Assembly: GCA_964468725.1 (NCBI GenBank)
Contig: CAYXVU010000233.1
Location: forward strand, 1 to 9,498
Direction of reading: 5' to 3'
Length of the DNA stretch: 9,498 nt
Source: CAYXVU01 sp964468725
Lineage (GTDB): Bacteria; Acidobacteriota; Blastocatellia; UBA7656
The position numbers and the translations under genes were made by a program. The notes below the pieces were generated by a model, which did not search any database, was not told where the DNA came from, and saw only the letters and a program-made list of their open reading frames with translations. Positions within the stretch are counted from its first letter, which is position 1. The number at the start of each line of letters is the position of its first letter. Below, in pieces: positions 1 to 7,345 of this stretch.

Positions 1-768
1 CCTGACGAAAACAACATTCGCCAGATATTTAAGAAAGAATGCTCTCAGGTCATCGTTGATACGCTTTACAGCAGTGATTTTCTTAGCAAACGTAATGACA
101 TTGAAGAAATCTGGAAGACTGTGACGAAGGCTATCTATAAAAATAAGTTCCCAAAAATTAGCAGGCACATTGAGACAACCATCTTAGAAAAATATCTGCC
201 CATAAAGGTAGATTTCTACTACGAAGAGTTTTTTCAAAGAGTCGAGATTACTCCCGATCAAGTAGACCAGAATCGCTATTATTCAACGGAAAATACATCT
301 TTTGTGATCACAGCAGCAGATAGCTCTCAAGAAATTGTCTGGCCTTACAGGACGACGATTGATAATGGTAGCCCTGTACGGTCGCAGGCTTGGGAATTAC
401 TATCTTTAATGATCGACGATCAGGATGTGCGTGATGATTACCCGCCGCAAGTGATCAACGAGACAGGTCAGTCTCAGACCATAGAAATCGACATTCGATT
501 AAGGGGGAAGAATGAATATAAGATCAACATGTCCTATCGCAAGCTGTATATCAATGAGCCAACTAATACGAAGAGCTTCATTTCTAGTCGGTTTATGCAT
601 ACACTGGAACTCCATTTAACATACCCAAGAGACTTTGATATGGACTTTATCACTATCGGCACTACAGAAAAATGGATAGATAGAAATGGCAAGAGCCTGA
701 TTTGGCAAAAATATGCAGGCTTGATTTTCCCCGAACAGGGCTATAGACTCACATTCAGGCGGAGGTGA
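1..768 (+). CDS. Unrecognised protein, 3' part only (5' end outside window)
   Basis: The frame is open from the first base with no stop, so this is the last 255 residues of a longer protein; the GTG at 121 is only an internal valine codon. I do not recognise the family. The visible part starts with a charged, probably helical stretch (about residues 1-65), then becomes strand-rich with alternating hydrophobic and polar residues, and ends in a conserved-looking tail containing LHLTYPRDFDMDF and GLIFPEQGYRLTF. No transmembrane segment or signal is visible in this part. The codons (AAA, ATA, TTA) and low GC are unlike every other gene here, which suggests acquisition by transfer. The stop TGA (766-768) is followed 2 nt later by the ATG of a second reading frame, so this gene was upstream in a translationally coupled operon. 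A cytoplasmic component of a defence or other accessory operon is possible, but that is a guess from context. Confidence 0.8.
   Translation, partial: PDENNIRQIFKKECSQVIVDTLYSSDFLSKRNDIEEIWKTVTKAIYKNKFPKISRHIETTILEKYLPIKVDFYYEEFFQRVEITPDQVDQNRYYSTENTSFVITAADSSQEIVWPYRTTIDNGSPVRSQAWELLSLMIDDQDVRDDYPPQVINETGQSQTIEIDIRLRGKNEYKINMSYRKLYINEPTNTKSFISSRFMHTLELHLTYPRDFDMDFITIGTTEKWIDRNGKSLIWQKYAGLIFPEQGYRLTFRRR
761..766 (+). promoter_or_regulatory. Strong Shine-Dalgarno for the broken downstream frame
   Basis: GGAGGTGAT (761-769) matches the full complement of the usual 16S rRNA 3' end (AUCACCUCC) and ends one base before the ATG at 771. The sequence overlaps the upstream gene's stop codon, the standard layout for coupled translation. 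Such an ideal site in front of a 10-codon frame is the main reason to think a real gene once started here. Confidence 0.75.
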
Positions 769-770
769 TT

Positions 771-803
771 ATGGCGTACGTAACAGAGAAAGAAATTATA
801 TAG
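771..803 (+). pseudogene. Ten-codon remnant of a second operon gene
   Basis: The ATG at 771 opens a frame reading MAYVTEKEII and then TAG at 801-803. The codons keep the AT-rich character of the upstream gene. The start has an ideal ribosome binding site and is coupled to the upstream stop, features expected of a full-length gene. The GC-rich chromosomal sequence and the converging kinase gene (stop at 811-813) begin only 8 bases later. I read this as the 5' stub of a gene lost in a deletion or recombination event, with the junction at about 790-810. A genuine 10-residue leader peptide is a less likely alternative, since no gene follows on this strand until 3874. Confidence 0.5.
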
Positions 804-810
804 CCACTCA

Positions 811-1875
811 TCATTTGGCATCCCTTTCCAGCAACTGGCGCGTGGCGTCGAAGCGACCGAGCGACTGCATGGCCGTCAGTGCGCGGTCGAGCGCGGGAGC
901 GATGTAGGGAAGGTAGATCGGATTGTCAATCGCCGCTTGCGACGCATAGGTGCCGATGGCTTTGAGCATGCGCTGCACGGTCGTCAGTTGTAACTCGGCG
1001 CGAAGCTCATCGGCTTCCATCAGGCTCTCTCCCGATGCCGCTTTGCCCGCAAGGAAGCGCGCGATTAAGTCTTCAATCAACCCGGTGTCAAGCGTCGTGT
1101 ACGGATCATAGAGCAATGAAGCCAGATCGTAACTGGCCGCGCCTAAGCGCGCATCTTGAAAATCAATGATGAACATTTCGTCGGCGCGCATCATCAAGTT
1201 GCGCGCGTGATAGTCTCTGTGCGCAAGCACGCGCGGGCGGGCGGCCAGTTCTTTGCAAAGCGTGTCGAAATCCTCTTTGACGGCGTTTGCGGTAACGGCA
1301 TCGAGCCGCGCTTTGCGGTATTTGCCGAAGTAATTCACAAAGAAGAAGCTAAGTTCCCATCGCAACTTCGCCGCATCGAAGGCCAAATGGGCGGTGATCG
1401 AGTTGCTGCGTTGCGCTTGCCAGGTTGCGCCTTGAATGCGGACGATGAAATCAACGGCGCGGCGATAGGCATCGGCCACCTCATCCGCCGATTTGTCGTG
1501 CAGCCAATCTTGCAATCGCACATCGCCGACATCTTCGATGAGCAAGGCGCGCTCTGCGCCGCAGGCGGCGAAAATACGCGGCACAGGAAGTTGGGCGTCT
1601 AAAAACAGGGCGGTGGTCTCCAGATGGGCGCATGGGTCATTGGCGAATTTCAAGCGCGCAGTCGGATCAACGCTCTCTTGCGCCATCAGCCGATCTAAAG
1701 CGCTGATTCGTTCATCGAAAGGCGCATTGTAAAGCGCGATAATCAAGCTCTTGCTGCCCGCGCGGGCGCGAAAGTAGGCGCGCGTCGAGGCATCCCCTGT
1801 GACTTGGGTAACCTGCACATCGCACGCTGATGCGCCCAACTGTTTGGCTGCTAATTCGATAATTTGTGGCGTCAT
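811..1875 (-). CDS. amgK: AmgK-like N-acetylmuramate/N-acetylglucosamine kinase
   Basis: This 354-residue protein belongs to the aminoglycoside-phosphotransferase-like kinases (COG3178 type). AmgK phosphorylates the anomeric carbon of MurNAc (and GlcNAc) in the cytoplasm, feeding recovered cell-wall sugar to MurU. Visible motifs are the nucleotide-loop signature GDASTRAYFR (27-36), hinge LLIEDVGD (111-118), the LRWELSFFF segment (171-179), catalytic loop HRDYHARNLMM (219-229, with D221 as catalytic base and N226), and the metal-binding DFQDAR (238-243), followed by GAASYDLASLLYDPY. Length fits the family (roughly 340 residues). The start is the first ATG of the frame; no Shine-Dalgarno is evident, and the N-terminus carries GDAS at the expected distance. 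It is the last gene of the minus-strand cluster, 114 bp after the MurU-like gene. That neighbour supports AmgK over another small-molecule kinase, but substrate is inferred. Confidence 0.82.
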   Translation of the reverse strand: MTPQIIELAAKQLGASACDVQVTQVTGDASTRAYFRARAGSKSLIIALYNAPFDERISALDRLMAQESVDPTARLKFANDPCAHLETTALFLDAQLPVPRIFAACGAERALLIEDVGDVRLQDWLHDKSADEVADAYRRAVDFIVRIQGATWQAQRSNSITAHLAFDAAKLRWELSFFFVNYFGKYRKARLDAVTANAVKEDFDTLCKELAARPRVLAHRDYHARNLMMRADEMFIIDFQDARLGAASYDLASLLYDPYTTLDTGLIEDLIARFLAGKAASGESLMEADELRAELQLTTVQRMLKAIGTYASQAAIDNPIYLPYIAPALDRALTAMQSLGRFDATRQLLERDAK

Positions 1876-1902
1876 AAATCAGTGGTTCGAGATCAGCGCC
1901 AG

Positions 1903-1936
1903 TCATCATTTGTCGGTTGTCGAACTCCAATGATGA
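1903..1936 (-). repeat. Inverted repeat in the murU-amgK gap
   Basis: TCATCATT (1903-1910) and AATGATGA (1929-1936) are a perfect 8-bp inverted repeat around an 18-base loop. The loop itself holds two heptamer units (TGTCGGT, TGTCGAA). No U-tract follows on either strand, so this is not a standard intrinsic terminator. In the minus-strand transcript it could form a weak hairpin ahead of the kinase start. Confidence 0.4.
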
Positions 1937-1966
1937 GCGCACAATCGGAAACCTATTCGCTGCGAT

Positions 1967-1994
1967 CTTCGCCCTTCACCCTTCAACTTTCAAC
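1967..1994 (-). repeat. Four tandem heptamers at the end of the MurU-like gene
   Basis: On the plus strand the units are CTTCGCC, CTTCACC, CTTCAAC and TTTCAAC, end to end with no spacing. The stop codon of the MurU-like gene (1990-1992) lies inside the fourth unit. The pattern resembles the short tandemly repeated 7-nt sequences described between genes in cyanobacteria and recurs in other gaps of this window. Confidence 0.7.
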
Positions 1995-3000
1995 CAGCTT
2001 TCAAATGCACGATCAGGTTTTCGCCCGCCTCTTCGCAGTCTGCAATTTCAGTTTGGCGGTCTTCTGGCCCGCGGGTGACGACATCCCGGCGCACTACGAC
2101 TGCGCGTTCGATTACGGCTCCGGCAGGAATGCGCACCCTTTCGCCGAGCACGGCTTGGCGCACCTGTGCGCCTGCCTCGACCGTTACCGCATCCCATAAA
2201 ATCGAATCGCTGACCGTCGCGTTGTCGGCAATCTGGCAGCCTGCGCCTTGAAAAGAGGTCTTCCCCGCTGCCCGCATCAAGAGACAACTGAGTTCAAGAT
2301 AACGGGTCAAGGTGCTGAATTCGTACCACTGCCCATCGGCAATGTGAGCGATGACCGTTTCACCGGCTTGCATCGCCTGCGGATAGACATCGCGCACGGT
2401 GTCGGAGAAGCGGTGGCGCGGAATGTAATCGAATATGCGCGGCGAGAGAATATGGATGCTGACGAACATCAAAGGTGCAGGGTCGTCAGCCTGCCGCTGG
2501 ATTGCCGGATCAGGAAACCCCGCAAACCGGGTGATCGCGCCTTGGGCGTCAACTTCGACCATGCTGAAGCGCTCGCAGGCGCGATTCTCTTTTAAGACGA
2601 GCGTGGCAAGGGCATTGCGCTCTTTGTGCGTGCGGATGGCAGCGCCGAGATCAATGTCGGTGACGATCTTGCCATTGACGACGACGAAGTCATCATCCAG
2701 AAATTGCTCGCGGACGTAATCAAGACCGCCCGAGGTGCCGAGAATTTCGGCCTCTTCAGAGTAATGAACCCGCACACCGAAATCGGAGCCATCGCCGAGC
2801 GCGCGGCGAATCGAATCGGGTTGGTAATGAAGATTGACGATCAGGTCACGAATGCCCGCGCCTTTGAGGTATTCGACGGAATGAGAGATGAGCGGGCGAC
2901 CCAAAAAGGGCACAGCCGGTTTGGCGCGGTCTTGCGTCAGTGGCCACAAGCGATTGCCGAATCCGGCTGCCAGTATCATTGCTTTCATGCAGTAGTCCAT
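1990..3000 (-). CDS. murU: MurU-like sugar-1-phosphate nucleotidyltransferase with beta-helix tail
   Basis: The 336-residue protein has an N-terminal nucleotidyltransferase domain (about 5-240) and a left-handed beta-helix hexapeptide tail (about 250-305). The nucleotide-binding signature reads LAAGFGNRLWPLT (10-22), followed by RAKPAVPF with the conserved lysine K27, and the base-contacting LGTSGGL (87-93). MurU makes UDP-MurNAc from MurNAc-1-P and UTP; the AmgK-like neighbour supports this, but Pseudomonas MurU is shorter (about 220 residues) and lacks the tail, so a GlmU-like or mannose-1-P guanylyltransferase-like role is possible. Oddities: the usual NGD metal-binding motif is NGK (109-111), and the usual W-D-x-G-T motif is WYEFST (225-230). 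The frame stays open to 3276, but that extension overlaps the CYTH gene in another frame and is not protein-like. I chose ATG 3000 because GGAG lies 8 bases upstream; ATG 2988 (MKAMILAAG) fits the family equally well. Confidence 0.75.
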   Translation of the reverse strand: MDYCMKAMILAAGFGNRLWPLTQDRAKPAVPFLGRPLISHSVEYLKGAGIRDLIVNLHYQPDSIRRALGDGSDFGVRVHYSEEAEILGTSGGLDYVREQFLDDDFVVVNGKIVTDIDLGAAIRTHKERNALATLVLKENRACERFSMVEVDAQGAITRFAGFPDPAIQRQADDPAPLMFVSIHILSPRIFDYIPRHRFSDTVRDVYPQAMQAGETVIAHIADGQWYEFSTLTRYLELSCLLMRAAGKTSFQGAGCQIADNATVSDSILWDAVTVEAGAQVRQAVLGERVRIPAGAVIERAVVVRRDVVTRGPEDRQTEIADCEEAGENLIVHLKAG

Positions 3001-3077
3001 CGTCCGTTCTCCGTTGCCGGTTGCAAGTCGTAATGTAGCTGCCCTACAACTGACAACGGACGACGGACTACGGACAA
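2991..3077 (-). repeat. Inverted pair of heptamer arrays spanning CYTH stop and MurU start
   Basis: The right arm holds plus-strand units CAACTGA, CAACGGA, CGACGGA and CTACGGA (3047-3074). The left arm holds TAGTCCA, TCGTCCG, TTCTCCG and TTGCCGG (2993-3020), the same family in reverse complement. The outer 17 bases of the two arms match at 16 positions, so the transcript can fold into a long imperfect hairpin. The CYTH stop (3068-3070) is inside the right arm, and the ATG at 3000 with its GGAG is inside the left arm. Confidence 0.75.
3009..3012 (-). promoter_or_regulatory. Ribosome binding site deciding the MurU start
   Basis: On the minus strand GGAG stands 8 bases before the ATG at 3000 and 20 bases before the ATG at 2988, which favours the first. 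It lies inside a heptamer array, so the match could be accidental and the start at 2988 cannot be excluded. Confidence 0.45.
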
Positions 3078-3655
3078 AAAACGAGGTCTTCGAGCGGAAC
3101 ACCGCGCGCGGCGCAGCGAGCGGCTTGCAGTTCCGGGTAGCTTTCGCGAATGATGTCCTGCCAGGTGAAGCCCGCCACTTCAAGGACGTGAAGAACCTTC
3201 GTTTCGTCTCCTTCGATTTCGATGAAATTTCCCATCGGCGTTTCATCAAAGACGACTTCGAGCTCTTCGCCGTCAAGGATGAGGCTGTAAGTGGTGCGGT
3301 ATTTTTGATAGCGAAAGGCGCGATAGAAACCGAGGCGTTCGAACAGGGCGACCATCTGATCGGGGTCAGCCGTATCAGTTTCGATCTCCTCGCGCACCTT
3401 CAGTTTTGAATCGGCGGTTTCCTGAACCATGCCTTTGTAGGTAACCAGCCCGTTGCCGCCGACCGAGCGCACCCGCAAAGCTGCGCCCGCCCGCATCAGG
3501 GCTTTGTCAGGAGAGTCGAGCAACCAGTTGTCTTCGAAATGGCGCGCACTGATGAGGGTAAGGTCGAAGCCTGCGCGCCGGAAGTGGTCAAGATGATCAC
3601 ACCTCAACTTCACTTCGATTTCCAACTGCGTATTCTTCGGGGCTTGCTGGCTCAT
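3068..3655 (-). CDS. CYTH-domain triphosphate tunnel protein (class IV adenylate cyclase/ThTPase type)
   Basis: The 195-residue protein is a full-length single CYTH domain. This fold is an eight-strand tunnel lined with acidic and basic residues that binds triphosphates; members are class IV adenylate cyclases, thiamine triphosphatases or inorganic triphosphatases. The defining ExExK motif is present as E12, E14, K16. Further tunnel-lining candidates are R61 and R63 (LRVR), K74 (TYKG), R88 (KVREE), K118 and R120, D137 and E146/E148 in FIEIEGD. Length fits CyaB-like proteins (about 180 residues). No Shine-Dalgarno precedes the ATG, and a promoter-like pair lies unusually close. It is the first gene of the minus-strand cluster, 67 bp before the MurU-like gene. 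Which triphosphate it uses cannot be told from sequence, and a link to cell-wall recycling is suggested only by position. Confidence 0.85.
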   Translation of the reverse strand: MSQQAPKNTQLEIEVKLRCDHLDHFRRAGFDLTLISARHFEDNWLLDSPDKALMRAGAALRVRSVGGNGLVTYKGMVQETADSKLKVREEIETDTADPDQMVALFERLGFYRAFRYQKYRTTYSLILDGEELEVVFDETPMGNFIEIEGDETKVLHVLEVAGFTWQDIIRESYPELQAARCAARGVPLEDLVFCP

Positions 3656-3667
3656 AGGCGAGGGCTA

Positions 3668-3697
3668 ATTATTCACGCTGCCTGCGCTGCGCGTCAA
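3668..3697 (-). promoter_or_regulatory. Sigma70-like promoter very close to the CYTH start
   Basis: On the minus strand TTGACG (3697-3692, 5 of 6 consensus bases) is followed by 18 bases and AATAAT (3673-3668, 5 of 6). Only 12 bases separate the -10 element from the ATG at 3655, so transcription would start about 5 bases before the ATG. That agrees with the lack of a Shine-Dalgarno and predicts a nearly leaderless mRNA for the operon. Confidence 0.5.
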
Positions 3698-3813
3698 CGC
3701 CGATTGCCAAATTGAGTGTGCCGCTACCGGTTTGCTGTTGCGTAGCTGAATGGTGTACTTTGTAGCCGTCTTGGGGCTGGTGAGTTCTCGCGCATCTCGG
3801 TTTTCCTCGCCTG

Positions 3814-3834
3814 CCCATCACTCATCAACTCAGC
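3814..3834 (+). repeat. Short degenerate heptamer run
   Basis: CCCATCA, CTCATCA and ACTCAGC follow each other without spacing in the gap upstream of the lipocalin-like gene. Only the first two units agree well. It belongs to the same style of 7-nt intergenic repeat as the runs at 1967-1994 and 7305-7332. Confidence 0.4.
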
Positions 3835-3873
3835 AGCAGCCCGACAAGCAATCGACGGAGGAGCACGCGGCTT

Positions 3874-4959
3874 ATGGCAGTGAGCTACAAAGCGACTCTC
3901 GGCACGCCTGCCAATCTTGCAGACAACCTCTGTCGTTGGGATGGTCAAACCCCCGGCCATCACGAAGTCTGGTTTCTGATGCTCAATCATCGCGCCAGCC
4001 GTCGCGGCTTCTGGTTTCGCTACGCCCTTTCCATCCCCGAAGAACGAATTTCAAAGACCGATAGCGGGCGCTTGCGCTTCTTTCTCTCCGAGCCCCGCGT
4101 CGGACTGTGGGCGGCAACCTTTGACCCGGCACAGGCGGAACAGAATCTCGGCCTCAAATGCGAGTACGGATTGGAACGCTTCGCCTTTGAAACAGAGGGC
4201 GGCTTTCGTTTACAGGTCTGCGAAGGCCGCTTCTCTCCGTCGCAAGCATCGGGGCGCGTGACCGACGATGCCCATACGATTGCTTGGGATATGCACTTCA
4301 CGCCTAATGAGGAGACCCATCATCAAGTTGCGAAGACCATCAAACGGCTGGCGCGACCGGCCATGCAGGTCTGTTCGCCGAATCTAGACACGCGCTTCAG
4401 CGGGGTGATAACGGTTGATGGCCGCGAATTCGTTTTAGAAGATGAGCCGGGAGTGCAGTCGCACCTTTGGGGGCGCAAACAAGTGGATGAATGGGTATGG
4501 GTTCATGCCAACGCTTTCGAAAAGCATGAGGGTACAGTCTTTGAAGGATTGGCCGCGCGGCAGCGTGTAGCCGGACGCCTTGCGCCGCCGCTGCTCTCGC
4601 TCTTTTTGCGCCATCGCGGCGAAGAGCATCACTTCACGCGCTTGCGCGTTGCCGAACAGTGGCGACGCAATCTCGGCGTTGGCTTCTGGGCGTTTTCAGC
4701 GCTCAATTCACAGGTGCGCATCGAAGGCACTGCGCAATGCCACTTGCGCGATATGCTGCAAGCCGAGTATCGCGACCCGGACGGCGAACCTCTCTATTGC
4801 CTCAACAGCGAGGTCGCCAATTTGAAGGTGAGAATCTTTCGCCGCACGCGCGCCCTGCGGTGGCGGCATGTGGAGACGCTCAAGTCGCGTTCAACGGCGC
4901 GGCTCGAACACGCCTGCCGCAACCTTGACCCGACCGTGAAGCTTGCCTTTGAAGGATAA
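3874..4959 (+). CDS. Putative lipocalin-like protein (AttH/CrtC/tocopherol-cyclase-like), function unknown
   Basis: This 361-residue protein has no signal peptide or membrane helix, so it is probably cytoplasmic. It is rich in short strands with many aromatic residues: HHEVWFLMLNHR (29-40), GFWFRYAL (45-52), GVQSHLWGRKQVDEWVWVHA (193-212) and LGVGFWAFSALNSQVRIEG (267-285). The paired blocks around HLWG (197-200) and W207/W209 recall the two-barrel AttH/CrtC/tocopherol-cyclase group, where such residues line a hydrophobic pocket for isoprenoid or lipid ligands. I place it there with low certainty. The ATG is preceded by GGAGGAG (3857-3863) 10 bases upstream, so the start is well supported. It stands alone, divergent from the CYTH operon and 275 bp from the next gene. 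Cysteines are scattered without a metal-site pattern. Confidence 0.7.
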   Translation: MAVSYKATLGTPANLADNLCRWDGQTPGHHEVWFLMLNHRASRRGFWFRYALSIPEERISKTDSGRLRFFLSEPRVGLWAATFDPAQAEQNLGLKCEYGLERFAFETEGGFRLQVCEGRFSPSQASGRVTDDAHTIAWDMHFTPNEETHHQVAKTIKRLARPAMQVCSPNLDTRFSGVITVDGREFVLEDEPGVQSHLWGRKQVDEWVWVHANAFEKHEGTVFEGLAARQRVAGRLAPPLLSLFLRHRGEEHHFTRLRVAEQWRRNLGVGFWAFSALNSQVRIEGTAQCHLRDMLQAEYRDPDGEPLYCLNSEVANLKVRIFRRTRALRWRHVETLKSRSTARLEHACRNLDPTVKLAFEG

Positions 4960-4980
4960 CGAACGCGCCGGTTGTTATCC
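4954..4980 (+). terminator. Hairpin at the end of the lipocalin-like gene, weak terminator candidate
   Basis: GGATAAC and GTTATCC pair perfectly, and the stem continues with AAC/GTT past one bulged G, around the loop GCGCCG. The stop codon of the gene (4957-4959) lies inside the left arm. No T-run follows, so factor-independent termination is uncertain; the hairpin may instead protect the mRNA 3' end. Confidence 0.4.
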
Positions 4981-4984
4981 CGCG

Positions 4985-5039
4985 CTGCAAATCCCGAAGA
5001 GCTGTATTGAGAAGCAGTCTCTGACCGCCAGGTTTGCAG
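4985..5039 (+). other. Nested stem-loop in the gap before DUF1800
   Basis: An outer stem pairs CTGCAAATC (4985-4993) with GGTTTGCAG (5031-5039), including one G-T pair. An inner stem pairs AGAGCTG (4998-5004) with CAG-T-CTCT (5015-5022) with one bulged base and a 10-base loop. The rest of the 275-base gap shows no reading frame I would support and no recognised riboswitch. The element could be a small structured RNA, part of the upstream 3' end, or a decayed repeat. Confidence 0.35.
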
Positions 5040-5090
5040 GCTGCTAGGATGATCGGAGACCACCTCTCAATCGCGATGGTTTACTCTGGT

Positions 5091-5119
5091 TTGTCAGCAT
5101 ATTTCTGCTGCGATTTATT
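5091..5119 (+). promoter_or_regulatory. Possible promoter for the DUF1800-DUF1501 unit
   Basis: TTGTCA (5091-5096, 5 of 6) is followed by 17 bases and TTTATT (5114-5119, 4 of 6). It sits in the most AT-rich part of the gap and would give a leader of roughly 110 bases before the ATG at 5235. The match is moderate and promoter rules in this phylum are poorly known. Confidence 0.3.
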
Positions 5120-5234
5120 TTTCCACCTTTTCAAACCAAACCGCCTGCCCGCTCGTCCTATCTTCTGAACCACGAACCTAACCATTCACCATCGTTGACG
5201 GGGCGAGGTTCGATCATCACAGAGGGCGGTAATT

Positions 5235-7265
<2,031 letters not shown>

Positions 7266-7270
7266 AGTTG

Positions 7271-7332
7271 TGATGAGTGACAACCTGATGAGTTTCCTTG
7301 CTTGTCATCCTTCATTCATCGCTCACCACTCA
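7271..7332 (+). repeat. Heptamer repeats between DUF1800 and DUF1501
   Basis: Four clear units, TCATCCT, TCATTCA, TCGCTCA and CCACTCA, run from 7305 to 7332 and end just before the ribosome binding site of DUF1501. The left side of the gap (from 7271) carries TGATGAG and TGACAAC followed by CTGATGA, which resemble the reverse complement of the same family. The gap may therefore fold as an imperfect hairpin between two co-transcribed genes. Confidence 0.55.
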
Positions 7333-7345
7333 AATGGAGTAAGTT

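Noticed and set aside
761..811. Insertion sequence end or tRNA attachment site at the composition boundary
   Set aside because: I see no terminal inverted repeat, target duplication, integrase gene or tRNA fragment here; only the composition change and the broken frame are visible.
1967..3077. CRISPR array or VNTR
   Set aside because: Units are only 7 nt, degenerate and without spacers, so they fit short intergenic tandem repeats rather than CRISPR.
3001..3276. Open extension of the MurU frame upstream to 3276 (428 residues)
   Set aside because: The extra 92 residues are K/R/S-rich without domain character and overlap the well-supported CYTH gene in another frame. The family N-terminus begins at MKAMILAAG.
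5195..5223. Promoter with TTGACG at 5195
   Set aside because: At the proper spacing no TATAAT-like sequence is present (CACAGA), so the better candidate is at 5091-5119.
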